This document shows positions 1 to 9,069 of a DNA stretch of 64,000 bases, one piece after another. The stretch comes from Flavobacterium tagetis. Lineage in GTDB: Bacteria; Bacteroidota; Bacteroidia; Flavobacteriales; Flavobacteriaceae. Each line of letters starts with the position of its first letter. The stretch's first letter is position 1. The notes beneath the pieces were generated by a model. That model was not told the DNA's origin. It made no database searches and saw only the letters and a program-made list of their open reading frames with translations. Both the position numbers and the translations under genes were made by a program. Location of the stretch: assembly GCF_016735615.1 (NCBI RefSeq), contig NZ_JAERSF010000004.1:248001-312000 (forward strand), given 5' to 3'.

Positions 1-1885
1 TGTTGCCGAATTTGGTTTGCGAAGTATTTTCGACAATTGCACGGCTTTGCTGTATTTCTCCAAACATTTTTTCGTCAGGATTATTTACACCTTTCATTCC
101 TGTTGAATTATAGGTAGTTATAATCGATTCGTCATGTGAAACAACTTCATTGTTTTTAATCACTTGATTGCGGAAGAAAAATGTTTGATTGTACGGATTT
201 TGATCGTAATTAAGTTCAATATTGAGCTGAGCTTTTGTTACTATTTCTTCTGCAGATAATGGCTTTGAGGTTGAACTTACTATAACTTCATTTAAATTAA
301 TAGTTTGAAAATGAAAAGGTCTTAATTTTATTTTTACAAAATGTTTATTAGTATCAACAAGATTTTTAATTGAAATCGTGTCTGAAATATATCCAAAAGC
401 CGATACAATAATTTTGTTGTTGAAATTCGCTTTATCTATTACTAGAGAAAATACGCCTTCTTTATTTGCTAGAATATTTTTGTTTGTTTGTAGTAGGGAG
501 ATGTCAGCATTAGCGATTATTTTATGATTTTTAGAATCGTTTATTCTCCCATTTATTACAAATGCATCGCTTTGAGCTTGTATATAATTTTCTTTTTCAA
601 ATAATCTAGCTTTAGGCTGATATGATTTTTTGATGAAAAAAAGGCCATCAAAAATAGCATTCCATCTTGCTTTTATTGGCATGTTTCCTAAAGCAGAGCA
701 ATAATAAAGGTTTGTGCCTTTCTTGTCAAATTCGAAAAAGGTTTTGCTGTAACCTTTATTTATGCTTTGAAGTTCGATGCTATTTTCAGGAGGAGTAAGA
801 ATAGGGAAAGATCTGCTATCGACGCGTCCGTATAAACCTTCATAAGAAGAGAATGCGATGCTATAAATTTCATCTTTAAAATATTTTTTTAGAAGACCGC
901 CCATTGGTAATGCGCCTTCAAGGAGTTTCGCTCCTTCGCCGGGAATATAATCTGTAAAACCAGTGGTTTTAAGTTCAATATCCGATTGCTTTTGCAAATA
1001 ACTTTCAGTTACTTCAGTAAATTCTGTTTGATTAATGTTTTTTGAAAAATGATAAGAAGCTCCCCAGCAAATTATTTTTTCATTTGGATACATTTCAGAT
1101 AAGAAAATTAAATTTTTTGACATTTGCTCGTCTCTCGGATTTTGAACTGAAATTTTTTGGTTTTGCAATTGCATGACTTCAAAATTGACATCAGAAATTT
1201 TGCTAATGACAACCTGTTTCATTATTTTTTCATGAAAAGTTGGATTTTTTATTTCTTTTAGAGCGTTTTCCAGACCATTAAAATCTTGATACAAATCGGT
1301 AGAATCTTTTTTGCTGTTGGCAATGCTTTCCAAATCTCTAAAAACAAAAGCCTTTTCTATTCTTGTTAGACTGTTTTGTGCAATGTTGATTTTTCTGTTT
1401 TTGATCAATTCAGTCAGGTCATTCATAAAATGATTCGAAAAAAGCATTCCTTCTTGGCTGTCAAAACCTAAGATTTTTATGGTATCTTTTTGTTTAGCAC
1501 GTTCTTCAATATAAAGAATTAAATTTTGAAATGCTTTCGTATCAGACCATATATCTAAAATACTTTGGTCGAAAATTGCTATTGTGGCCTTCTTTTTAGA
1601 ATATTCTTGAAACGCTTTGTATTGGTCATACATTCCACTTTCAAAAGCAATGGTATTGTATTTCTGTTTTTCGTGCAGATATTTTATGATATTTACTTTT
1701 TCATCAAAAGTGGCGCCATCACCGTGGGATTGTTCTCCAAGTAAAACGATTTTTTTATTTTTAACTATGGTGTCTAAAAACGAATAGTCATTATTATCAA
1801 CTTTGGAATATTTGCCTGATATTGTATTTTGCGAAAAAGTTAAATTTAAAAATAGAATGTAGAATAACGTAAAATAAAACTTCAT
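1..1885 (-). CDS. Erythromycin esterase-like protein with CarboxypepD_reg domain (3' end outside window)
   Basis: The frame is open from an ATG at 1885 to the window edge, about 628 codons, with no internal stop in the parts read. The N-terminus is a signal peptide (MKFYFTLFYILFLNLTFSQ). Residues 45-400 resemble the erythromycin esterase/ChaN-like fold, with the motif GEQSHGDG at 50-57, related to the GE.(S/T)HG motif of EreA. Around residues 425-500 follows a carboxypeptidase-regulatory-like beta-sandwich (VINGRINDSKN...), a domain that Bacteroidota place on many envelope proteins. The protein is probably periplasmic or surface-bound. Actual esterase activity on macrolides is not implied: many family members act on unknown substrates. 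It is divergent from lpxK. Confidence 0.8.
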   Translation of the reverse strand, partial: MKFYFTLFYILFLNLTFSQNTISGKYSKVDNNDYSFLDTIVKNKKIVLLGEQSHGDGATFDEKVNIIKYLHEKQKYNTIAFESGMYDQYKAFQEYSKKKATIAIFDQSILDIWSDTKAFQNLILYIEERAKQKDTIKILGFDSQEGMLFSNHFMNDLTELIKNRKINIAQNSLTRIEKAFVFRDLESIANSKKDSTDLYQDFNGLENALKEIKNPTFHEKIMKQVVISKISDVNFEVMQLQNQKISVQNPRDEQMSKNLIFLSEMYPNEKIICWGASYHFSKNINQTEFTEVTESYLQKQSDIELKTTGFTDYIPGEGAKLLEGALPMGGLLKKYFKDEIYSIAFSSYEGLYGRVDSRSFPILTPPENSIELQSINKGYSKTFFEFDKKGTNLYYCSALGNMPIKARWNAIFDGLFFIKKSYQPKARLFEKENYIQAQSDAFVINGRINDSKNHKIIANADISLLQTNKNILANKEGVFSLVIDKANFNNKIIVSAFGYISDTISIKNLVDTNKHFVKIKLRPFHFQTINLNEVIVSSTSKPLSAEEIVTKAQLNIELNYDQNPYNQTFFFRNQVIKNNEVVSHDESIITTYNSTGMKGVNNPDEKMFGEIQQSRAIVENTSQTKFGN

Positions 1886-2105
1886 GATTTATTGGTTTTC
1901 TACTTAAGATTCTCTTGAGTAGATTTTAATTTGTTAAAGAAAATTCGTTCTAAAAATAGTATAATAATTGATTGTTTTTAGATTTTTTTCGGACATTTCT
2001 TTTTTAATGTTTACAGGAAGCGAAAAGCTTCTTTGGTTACAATTTTATCAATTTTTATATTTTTATAACTTCCAATAATAGTATAAAAAATTATACTTTC
2101 GTAAA

Positions 2106-3122
2106 ATGAACTTACTTCGAAAAATACTTTTCCCATTCGCAATTTTATACGGATTCATAACTTCAATCCGAAATTTTCTTTTTGATAAAGGAATTTTAAA
2201 ATCGACCTCATTTGATCTTCCAGTTATTGCTGTTGGAAATTTGAGCGTAGGCGGAACAGGAAAAACGCCTCAAATCGAATATTTGATTCGTTTATTGTCT
2301 GATAAATATAAAGTGGCAACTTTAAGCCGTGGATATAAAAGAAAATCAGAAGGCTTTGTTTTGGCCAATGAAAATTCGAATGCTGAAATTCTGGGAGATG
2401 AGCCTTTTCAGTTTTATCAAAAATTCCCAAATGCAATGGTTGCAGTTGATGCCAATCGTACAAACGGAATTCAACAATTGCTTTCTCAAAACGAAAAGCC
2501 AGAAATTATTTTGCTAGATGATGCCTATCAGCATCGAAAAGTAAAAGCCGGATTTTATATTTTGCTCACTTCTTATGGAGATTTATACTCAGATGATTTT
2601 ATGCTTCCAACAGGAAATTTGAGAGAGAGTAGAAGTGGAGCAGAAAGAGCCAGTTTAGTAGTTGTTACAAAATGTCCAGAAATTTTAACCGAAGAAGAAC
2701 AAACCGAGATCAGATTAAAGTTAAAGTTGAAAAGCGAACAGCAAGTCTTTTTTACTTTTATAGATTACGATATGGTGATTTATGGTAAAAATGAAAAAAT
2801 TACAGTTAGCGAAATCAAATCAGAATCAAAATTGCTGCTGGCTGGAATTGCAAAACCAAAACCGTTTTTTGATTATTTAAAAAATGAAAGCGATGAGTGT
2901 CTTACTTTTCCAGATCATCATCATTTTTCTGATGCAGACTTAGATGTAATTCGAAATAAAGCAAATGGAAGAAAAATAATTACAACCGAAAAGGATTATG
3001 TGAGACTGAAAGACTCAGAATTGGTTGATCAATTGTTTTATCTGCCAATAAAAAGCTCTTTTATCAACCATCAGCAAGATTTTGATGCTACAATCCTAGA
3101 GTATGTAGAGATTTGTGTCTAA
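2106..3122 (+). CDS. lpxK: Tetraacyldisaccharide 4'-kinase LpxK
   Basis: This enzyme phosphorylates the 4' position of lipid A disaccharide, the sixth step of the Raetz pathway, at the inner membrane. The 338-residue length is typical. A hydrophobic N-terminal segment (about 8-20) anchors it, and the P-loop variant GNLSVGGTGKTP lies at 44-55. Other family landmarks are the LLDDAYQHR stretch and the GNLRESRSGAERA stretch, where catalytic and substrate-binding residues of LpxK lie. The start is the only sensible ATG, 4 bases after an AT-rich leader. It is a single gene that converges on the histidine kinase downstream. Confidence is high. Confidence 0.95.
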   Translation: MNLLRKILFPFAILYGFITSIRNFLFDKGILKSTSFDLPVIAVGNLSVGGTGKTPQIEYLIRLLSDKYKVATLSRGYKRKSEGFVLANENSNAEILGDEPFQFYQKFPNAMVAVDANRTNGIQQLLSQNEKPEIILLDDAYQHRKVKAGFYILLTSYGDLYSDDFMLPTGNLRESRSGAERASLVVVTKCPEILTEEEQTEIRLKLKLKSEQQVFFTFIDYDMVIYGKNEKITVSEIKSESKLLLAGIAKPKPFFDYLKNESDECLTFPDHHHFSDADLDVIRNKANGRKIITTEKDYVRLKDSELVDQLFYLPIKSSFINHQQDFDATILEYVEICV

Positions 3123-3163
3123 AAAACTTAGAGTCTCAGTATCTCAGAAACTTAGGGTTTTAG
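3123..3163. repeat. Short repeat-word spacer between convergent genes
   Basis: The 41-base gap between lpxK and the convergent histidine kinase is made of repeated words: CTTAGAG, TCTCAG, TATCTCAG, AAACTTAGG. Two CTTAG and two TCTCAG copies are visible. It resembles the word-based intergenic repeats seen elsewhere in this window but does not form a long stem. Confidence 0.4.
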
Positions 3164-5335
3164 TTAATCAAAAAACTTTGCAATAGTGGTATAGAAATCG
3201 TCTGGAACAAAAGGTTTTGTAATCACATCGTCCATTCCGTAAGAAAGAAGCATGTCACGATTTTCGTCAAGCGATATCGCGGTCAATGCTATAATAGGAG
3301 TCGCTTTGTCAAATTCACGAATTAATTTAGTAGCAGTAGTTCCGTTAATTCCAGGCAGATGCACATCCATTAAAATCATATCGAAGCGTTTAACTTTTAA
3401 AAGCTCGACAGCATCTTCTCCATTGTCAACAATCTCGCAAGTAATGTTTTTATTTTCCAACATTTTGCGAGTGATCATTTGATTGATTTTGTTGTCTTCA
3501 ATCAGTAAAATAGATTTGTTTTTCAATTGTTTGTCGTTATAAAGTTTTACTTCTTCAATTACTTCCAATGGCTCATTGTTGACTTTGAAATTTAGCTTGA
3601 AAGTAAACGTAGAACCTTTGCCTACTTCACTTTTTAGTTTTATTTCGCCTCCTAAAAGTTCAATTAATTTTTTTACGATAGTAAGACCAAGACCGGTTCC
3701 TCCATATTTTCTATTTACTTCAATAGAGCCTTGAGAAAAGCTTTCAAATACAGTTTGCAGTTTGTCTTCAGGAATTCCAATTCCAGTATCGACAATTTCA
3801 AAATAAACTGTCGCGTTATCTTCTTCTTGCGAATACAATTTAGCAATAACATTTACATGTCCGTTCTGAGTAAACTTTAAAGCATTATTGATTAAGTTGA
3901 GGATGATCTGAGATAATTTTGTGGGATCTCCAATTAAGTTGTCAGGAATCGCTTTGTCTATTTCTAAGTTAAAATAGTTTTTGTTGGCTGTAGCAAGCTC
4001 TTTCAGTGAGCTTTGAATATTAAAAAGCAACTCTTTCAAATTAAAGCTGATATTTTCAACTTCGGCTTTAGTCGAATCAATTTTATTTATTTCTAAAATT
4101 TCATTGATGAAAGTAGTTAAATAATTCCCTGAGAATTTTAAAGATTCAAGATATTTTAATTGTTTTTTCTTTGGTTTATCTTCAAGTAAAATGTGTGTAA
4201 TTCCATTAATAGCATTCAACGGCGTCCGGAGCTCATGGCTTACAGTCGACAAAAATTCAGATCGAGCTTTTGATGCTTTTTCTGCTTTGTTTTTAGCCAA
4301 AATCAATTCTTTGTTCTTTTCACGAAGCAATAAATTGTTCTGGTTTCTAATGATGTTGTTTTTGTATAATGCTAAACTTAAAAGAGATAAAATCGAAATT
4401 AAGGCAATAGCCAAAATGCTGACCAACTTAGAATAACGGTAGGTTTTAAGCTGAAATTTCTCTTCGCTTTCTTTTTTAATAGTATTATTTAGGGATTGAT
4501 TTTTTTTGAATTTTTCATATTCGTCCAAATCAATTTTAGCATTTTTTAATTTTAAAAGATAATTTTCTAGCTGATAATGCTCGTCTAAGTAAGAATAAGC
4601 CAGGTCGTAATTTTTATTTTGTTTGTAGTATTGGCTTATCGCTAAAACAATTTTTGATTTCTTTGGAAGATCAGTGATTTTGTCATTGTAATCTAAGGCT
4701 TTATTAAAATATATAATGGCTGAATCATTTCTTTTTAACTGCCCCTCAATTAAGCCAAGCTGATAATACACATCTGCTTTGGTTTTTAGATTTGCATTAT
4801 TATCAGGTTTTTTAGCTATTCTTTTAAAAGTTTTTACTGCCGATTTGAGGTCGTTATTAGTCTTAAATGCTAAAGCTTTTTGATAATCTAATACTTCTGC
4901 ATTATCATTAATATTTAGTTCTTTTAGTAAGTCTTTTGCTTTTAAGTAATAAATTGCTGCAGTTTTGTAATCGCCTTTTGCCGTATTGGTTACGCCAATA
5001 TAATGCAATGCCAAAGCCTTTGTGCAGCTTGGTTTTAAGGTGTCAAATAAAGAAACTGTTTTATGAAAGTTTGTTAAAGCATCTTCAAACTTTCTCTGGT
5101 TGTAATAAATTTTACCAAGCTTGAAAGTCTGATTGGCTAAATTCTCTTTTTTGCCATTTTCTTCGCAAAAATTAATTGACTTTTCGGTATAATAAACCGC
5201 CTGATCGAACTTTTTATTGTTAAGGTTAGAATTGGCTAGCTTGTTATAATAGGTCACGCTATCCGTATTCTTTTTGGCTTGAGAATACAAAAACGAGTTA
5301 AAAAAACAAACAACAATAAAAAGATAGTATTTCAT
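3164..5335 (-). CDS. Hybrid sensor histidine kinase with periplasmic TPR domain and C-terminal receiver
   Basis: Domain order: signal peptide (1-18), TPR-like helical repeats (about 30-260), coiled coil, one membrane segment (about 304-324), HisKA with the phospho-acceptor His at about 367 in FLSTVSHELRTPLNA, HATPase_c with N-box LINNALKF and G-boxes DTGIGIP and GGTGLGLTIV, then a receiver domain whose phospho-accepting Asp is in MILMDVHLPG. It is a one-protein phosphorelay that lacks a DNA-binding output, so a partner regulator or Hpt protein must act in trans. I chose the ATG at 5335 over a TTG three codons upstream because it begins the signal peptide MKYYLFIVVCFF. No cognate regulator is adjacent. 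The signal is unknown. Confidence 0.9.
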   Translation of the reverse strand: MKYYLFIVVCFFNSFLYSQAKKNTDSVTYYNKLANSNLNNKKFDQAVYYTEKSINFCEENGKKENLANQTFKLGKIYYNQRKFEDALTNFHKTVSLFDTLKPSCTKALALHYIGVTNTAKGDYKTAAIYYLKAKDLLKELNINDNAEVLDYQKALAFKTNNDLKSAVKTFKRIAKKPDNNANLKTKADVYYQLGLIEGQLKRNDSAIIYFNKALDYNDKITDLPKKSKIVLAISQYYKQNKNYDLAYSYLDEHYQLENYLLKLKNAKIDLDEYEKFKKNQSLNNTIKKESEEKFQLKTYRYSKLVSILAIALISILSLLSLALYKNNIIRNQNNLLLREKNKELILAKNKAEKASKARSEFLSTVSHELRTPLNAINGITHILLEDKPKKKQLKYLESLKFSGNYLTTFINEILEINKIDSTKAEVENISFNLKELLFNIQSSLKELATANKNYFNLEIDKAIPDNLIGDPTKLSQIILNLINNALKFTQNGHVNVIAKLYSQEEDNATVYFEIVDTGIGIPEDKLQTVFESFSQGSIEVNRKYGGTGLGLTIVKKLIELLGGEIKLKSEVGKGSTFTFKLNFKVNNEPLEVIEEVKLYNDKQLKNKSILLIEDNKINQMITRKMLENKNITCEIVDNGEDAVELLKVKRFDMILMDVHLPGINGTTATKLIREFDKATPIIALTAISLDENRDMLLSYGMDDVITKPFVPDDFYTTIAKFFD

Positions 5336-5361
5336 GTATGGCAATGCTTTTACAATGAATC

Positions 5362-6360
5362 TTATTTTTCTCTTATCAGTAAAATTAAATCGATCAATCT
5401 TGATGAATAGCCAATTTCGTTATCGTACCAGCCCACAACTTTTACCATTTTATCGATAACCGAAGTTAGTTGCGCATCGAATAAACAAGAATGTGTGTTG
5501 CCAATTACATCAACCGAAACAATCGGATCTTCGGTGTAATCTAATATTCCTTTTAAATTTGTTTTTGAGGCTTGTTTGAATGCTTTATTTATTTCTTCAA
5601 TGCTTACGGCACGTTTTACATTGAAAGTTATGTCTGTTAATGAACCGTCTGGAACTGGTACTCTAATACCACAGCCACCCATTTTATTGTGCAATTTAGG
5701 AAAAATTTTTGTTAATGCCTTAGCTGCACCTGTAGTTGTTGGAACAATCGACTGGCTAGCACCTCTCGCACGGCGTAAATCCTTATGTGGCTGGTCGTGA
5801 AGGCTTTGGTCTGTCGTAAAAGAGTGTATAGTCGTAATGTAGGCTTGTTCAATTCCGCACAATTCTTCAATGATTTTAATCATCGGAGCAGCATTGTTTG
5901 TCGTACAGCTTGCATTTGAAACTATGTTTTCTGTTCCGTCCAAAATATGTTCATTCACACCAAGAACTACAGTTTTTATGGTATCAACTTCTGAAGGAGC
6001 AGAAAGAATTACTTTTTTTGCTCCAGCTTCAAGATGTGCATTTAATTCTTCGTGCGTTTTATATTTACCGGTCGATTCGATTACAATATCAATCGAATGC
6101 GATTTCCAATCTATATTTGAAATACTTTTTTCATGAAAAAAGAAAAAATGTCTTCCGTCTACAATAATGCTATTTTCGTCATGACTTACTTCATAAGGCA
6201 AAACTCCATGAATACTGTCATATTTAATTAAATGCGACATGGTTTTGTTGTCTGCAATGTCATTTATAGCAACGACCTCGATTTCAGGGTGATTTAAAAG
6301 CAAACGGAATAAGTTTCTTCCAATTCTTCCAAATCCATTAATAGCAATTCTTGTTTTCAA
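5362..6360 (-). CDS. gap: Glyceraldehyde-3-phosphate dehydrogenase, type I
   Basis: This enzyme performs NAD-dependent oxidative phosphorylation of glyceraldehyde 3-phosphate in glycolysis and gluconeogenesis. The Rossmann motif GFGRIG is at 9-14, the catalytic Cys152 lies in SNASCTTNN, the general base His179 in TTIHSFTTDQ, and the C-terminal signature is WYDNEIGYSSRL. Asp34 in AINDIAD, at the end of the second strand, fits NAD rather than NADP preference. The 332-residue length is normal. The frame starts with TTG at 6360. No in-frame ATG exists upstream before a stop at 6385-6387, and the N-terminus aligns right at this codon. A long inverted repeat lies only 14 bases in front of the start. 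Flavobacteria often have a second gap gene, so this may not be the main glycolytic copy. Confidence 0.93.
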   Translation of the reverse strand: MKTRIAINGFGRIGRNLFRLLLNHPEIEVVAINDIADNKTMSHLIKYDSIHGVLPYEVSHDENSIIVDGRHFFFFHEKSISNIDWKSHSIDIVIESTGKYKTHEELNAHLEAGAKKVILSAPSEVDTIKTVVLGVNEHILDGTENIVSNASCTTNNAAPMIKIIEELCGIEQAYITTIHSFTTDQSLHDQPHKDLRRARGASQSIVPTTTGAAKALTKIFPKLHNKMGGCGIRVPVPDGSLTDITFNVKRAVSIEEINKAFKQASKTNLKGILDYTEDPIVSVDVIGNTHSCLFDAQLTSVIDKMVKVVGWYDNEIGYSSRLIDLILLIREK

Positions 6361-6374
6361 TGTTTTGTTTATTC

Positions 6375-6430
6375 GTTTAACTATTTAATCGTTTAATCGG
6401 TTTTACAATTAAACGATTAAACAATTAAAC
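6375..6430. repeat. Long inverted repeat in front of gap
   Basis: Arms 6375-6398 and 6407-6430 pair at 21 of 24 positions around an 8-base loop. The word is GTTTAATCGTTTAATT. It fills the gap between lipA and gap on the minus strand and ends 14 bases before the TTG start codon of gap. It could act as a terminator for lipA or as a leader structure of gap. Confidence 0.75.
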
Positions 6431-6434
6431 TTTT

Positions 6435-7301
6435 TTATAAAATATGTTTTTGTGCTTTATATGAAGAACGAACAAGAGGTCCGCTTTCTACATGTCTGAA
6501 ACCTAACTCAAGACCAAATTTTTCATATCGGGCAAATTGTTCAGGTGTAATAAACTCTTTTACAGGAAGATGTTTTTTACTTGGCTGTAAATATTGTCCA
6601 ATGGTAACAACGTCAACATTTGCATTTCTTAAATCAGTCATAGTTTGGAAGACTTCTTCTTCGGTTTCTCCAAGACCAAGCATGATTCCAGATTTTGTTC
6701 TGTTGATTCCTTTTTCTTTTAAATAACGAAGTACTTCTAAGCTTCTGTCATATTTTGCCTGAATACGAACTTCGCGAGTCAAACGTCGTACCGTTTCCAT
6801 ATTATGAGAAACCACTTCAGGATTTGCTTCTACAATACGATCAAGGTTTCTTTCGATTCCTTGAAAATCTGGGATCAAAGTTTCAAGAGTAGTTTGAGGA
6901 TTCATTCTTCTGATAGCTCGAACAGTTTCCATCCAAATGATAGAACCGCCATCTTTAATATCGTCTCTGTCAACGCTAGTAATTACAGCATGTTTAATGT
7001 TCATGATTTTAATAGAACGAGCCACTTTTTCTGGTTCATCCCAATCTACCGTTTCTGGTCTTCCAGTTTTTACACCGCAGAATCCGCAAGAACGAGTACA
7101 AACGTTTCCAAGAATCATAAAAGTTGCTGTTCCTTCACCCCAGCATTCTCCCATGTTTGGGCAACTTCCAGAAGTGCAAATGGTATTTAAACTATATTTA
7201 TCAACTAAACCTCTAAGTTCAGTATATTTTTGTCCAATAGGTAATTTTACTTTTAACCACTTTGGTTTTGTGGTTTGTATATTTTCAGTGACTGTTTCCA
7301 T
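6435..7301 (-). CDS. lipA: Lipoyl synthase LipA
   Basis: LipA is a radical-SAM enzyme that inserts two sulfurs into protein-bound octanoyl chains to make lipoyl cofactors. The auxiliary 4Fe-4S cluster cysteines are Cys42, Cys47 and Cys53 (CTSGSCPNMGEC). The radical-SAM cluster cysteines are Cys68, Cys72 and Cys75 (CTRSCGFC). The C-terminal RSSYKA stretch carries the conserved Ser that ligates the auxiliary cluster. The 288-residue length is normal. The ATG start is preceded by a -7-like box, TATCTTTG, at 7320-7327. It lies upstream of gap in the same direction, separated by a long inverted repeat. Confidence 0.96.
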   Translation of the reverse strand: METVTENIQTTKPKWLKVKLPIGQKYTELRGLVDKYSLNTICTSGSCPNMGECWGEGTATFMILGNVCTRSCGFCGVKTGRPETVDWDEPEKVARSIKIMNIKHAVITSVDRDDIKDGGSIIWMETVRAIRRMNPQTTLETLIPDFQGIERNLDRIVEANPEVVSHNMETVRRLTREVRIQAKYDRSLEVLRYLKEKGINRTKSGIMLGLGETEEEVFQTMTDLRNANVDVVTIGQYLQPSKKHLPVKEFITPEQFARYEKFGLELGFRHVESGPLVRSSYKAQKHIL

Positions 7302-7627
7302 ATATCAATGTTCAAAGTACAAAGATACGGAATGTAGTTTATTTGAAGATTTGTTTAGTGCTTAATTTAGTAAAGCAGACAAAAATAAAATAAAAGAGCG
7401 GTTTGAAAATGCGTAATAATTAAGTTAAATTATTGTATTTATAATAATAATAGTGTTTTCAAATTGATTTTAAGAAATGTAATTTCAAAACAGATAATAA
7501 TTATAGCAAAGATTTGATTTTTAGTCCTTTAAAATTTATACCTTTAAATGTTAAAAAAACAAAATTTTTGATAGAATTATAATGTTGTTTTTGTAATATA
7601 TTTGTTATTAAATTAATAAAAGTAAAA
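7302..7627. other. Divergent intergenic region between lipA and the M48 peptidase gene
   Basis: This is a 326-base, very AT-rich region. It holds a minus-strand TAnnTTTG box for lipA (7320-7327) and a plus-strand TATATTTG box for the peptidase gene (7597-7604). I see no ORF, RNA gene or repeat in the remainder. Confidence 0.5.
7597..7604 (+). promoter_or_regulatory. Bacteroidota-type -7 box of the M48 peptidase gene
   Basis: TATATTTG matches TAnnTTTG and lies 23 bases before the ATG at 7628. No convincing -33 TTG at the usual spacing is visible, so this rests on the -7 box alone. Confidence 0.35.
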
Positions 7628-8503
7628 ATGAAAAAGAAATTTATTGTATTAGGTGTTTTATTGGCTGCTTTTAGTTTTACTAAAACAAATGCACAGATTA
7701 ATTTTGGAGATAAAGCAATTGGAGCAGTTCAAAAAGGAGTTACTGGTTTTACTTTTAGTAATGCCGATGCGGCAAAATTATCTAAAGAAGCTGTAGATAA
7801 ATTAGATGCAGAGCATGAAATTGCTGGGCCAACTGATGGTTATGCTATACGATTAAATCGTGTTTTTGGAAAGCATGCGGCAGGAGACGGATTCACTTTA
7901 AACTATAAAGTATATAAATTAAAAGAAGTAAATGCATTTGCAACTGCAGACGGAAGCGTTCGTGTTTATTCAGGATTAATGGATATCATGGATGATAATG
8001 AATTAATTGCTGTAATCGGACACGAGATCGGGCACGTAGCAAACAACGATTCTAGAGATGCTATTCGTGCAGCTTACCAAAAAGAAGCATTAATGGATGG
8101 AGCTGCTTCTCAGTCGGCAACAGTTGCAACAGTTACAGATAGCCAGCTTGGAAAAATCGGAAGCGCGATTATTGATAGTAAATACAGCCGTAAGCAAGAA
8201 TCGGAAGCAGATTTGTTTGCTTATAATTTCATGAAGAAAAACGGTTACAATGTAAATGCTGAAGAGTCTGCGTTTAGAATTTTAGCAAAAATGAGTGAAG
8301 GTGCTCAAGCTTCGTTTATTGACCAAATGATGAGTTCGCATCCAGATTCTCAGAAAAGAGCTGATGACGCTAAGAAAAGAGCAGAGAAAGATGGTTTGTA
8401 TAAACCGTATGTGCAACAAAAAATTGTAAATACAGCTCCTGCAACAACGACTAAAAAAACAACTACAACTACGAAGAAAACAACTACTGCTAAAAAGAAA
8501 TAA
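7628..8503 (+). CDS. Secreted M48-family zinc metallopeptidase
   Basis: A signal peptide (1-22, ending TNA) is followed by a peptidase M48 domain. The zinc site HEIGH has His132, Glu133 and His136. The third ligand is Glu193 in the ESEADLFAYNF motif, and the SSHPDSQKRADDA motif follows, as in BepA/LoiP-type periplasmic proteases. The C-terminal 25 residues are almost only Thr and Lys (TTTKKTTTTTKKTTTAKKK), probably an unstructured, basic tail. The likely role is quality control of envelope or outer-membrane proteins; that is inferred from the family. The gene is monocistronic, with a strong terminator behind it. Confidence 0.9.
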   Translation: MKKKFIVLGVLLAAFSFTKTNAQINFGDKAIGAVQKGVTGFTFSNADAAKLSKEAVDKLDAEHEIAGPTDGYAIRLNRVFGKHAAGDGFTLNYKVYKLKEVNAFATADGSVRVYSGLMDIMDDNELIAVIGHEIGHVANNDSRDAIRAAYQKEALMDGAASQSATVATVTDSQLGKIGSAIIDSKYSRKQESEADLFAYNFMKKNGYNVNAEESAFRILAKMSEGAQASFIDQMMSSHPDSQKRADDAKKRAEKDGLYKPYVQQKIVNTAPATTTKKTTTTTKKTTTAKKK

Positions 8504-8524
8504 GAGTTGTGTCTTAAAATAATA

Positions 8525-8554
8525 AACCCCAGTAAATTGATATTTGCTGGGGTT
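8525..8554. terminator. Bidirectional terminator
   Basis: A 12-bp stem (AACCCCAGTAAA at 8525-8536 with 8543-8554, one G-T pair) closes a 6-base loop and is followed by a T run on the plus strand. It separates the convergent M48 peptidase and PH-domain genes. Confidence 0.8.
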
Positions 8555-8560
8555 ATTTTT

Positions 8561-8941
8561 TTATCCTAAAACATGAAAAGCAAGAATTTTTTGCACTTCG
8601 TAAACATTAACCGATTTGTTGAATTGTTTTACAATGCTCGGATGCTGTTCACTAGAAATCCAGATTTTTAATTCCGCATCAAGATCAAAAGTTCCTGCAG
8701 TTTCTACGCTGAATCTTGTTATGCTTTTGTAGCCAATAGATTTGTACTCTGTTTTGCTTCCCGTGATTCCTTGCACATCGACTAAGATTAATCTTTTGTT
8801 GGTAAAGATGAAAGTGTCACGAATAAGTTTGAAACCCATTTCGATTTCTTCATTTGCAGTTAAAAGCTGTCCGTATTTTTTAATTAAATCTTCTTGACTT
8901 ACTGAACCTGCGTTGCCAAGAATAGCTGAAAATATTCCCAT
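8561..8941 (-). CDS. Bacterial PH-domain protein (DUF1696-like)
   Basis: This 126-residue cytosolic protein looks like a single bacterial pleckstrin-homology domain: an N-terminal helix (IKKYGQLLTANEEIEMGFKL), then strands such as DTFIFTNKRLILVDVQG and YKSIGYKSITRFSVETAG, and a C-terminal helix. Members of this family form oligomeric rings, but their role is unknown. The TNKRLILVD pattern is the family's most recognisable stretch. It stands alone, with terminators on both sides. Confidence 0.75.
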   Translation of the reverse strand: MGIFSAILGNAGSVSQEDLIKKYGQLLTANEEIEMGFKLIRDTFIFTNKRLILVDVQGITGSKTEYKSIGYKSITRFSVETAGTFDLDAELKIWISSEQHPSIVKQFNKSVNVYEVQKILAFHVLG

Positions 8942-9021
8942 TATTCTGTTTTAATTTAGTTAAAATGATTTCCGTTTTGAAGGAGTAAATGTAGTGGATT
9001 TTAAAAAGAATGTAAATAAAA

Positions 9022-9047
9022 AAAAGCAGAACCTAAGTTCTGCTTTT
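9022..9047 (-). terminator. Terminator of the tonB-like gene
   Basis: An 11-bp perfect stem, AAAAGCAGAAC (9022-9032) with GTTCTGCTTTT (9037-9047), has a 4-base loop. On the minus strand it is followed by a run of eight T. It lies directly behind the TonB gene. Confidence 0.85.
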
Positions 9048-9069
9048 CTCACTTTTCAAAATATTTATA

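Noticed and set aside
6804..7365. 128- and 142-residue plus-strand ORFs across lipA
   Set aside because: They lie opposite the clear lipA frame, and their translations show no known domain.
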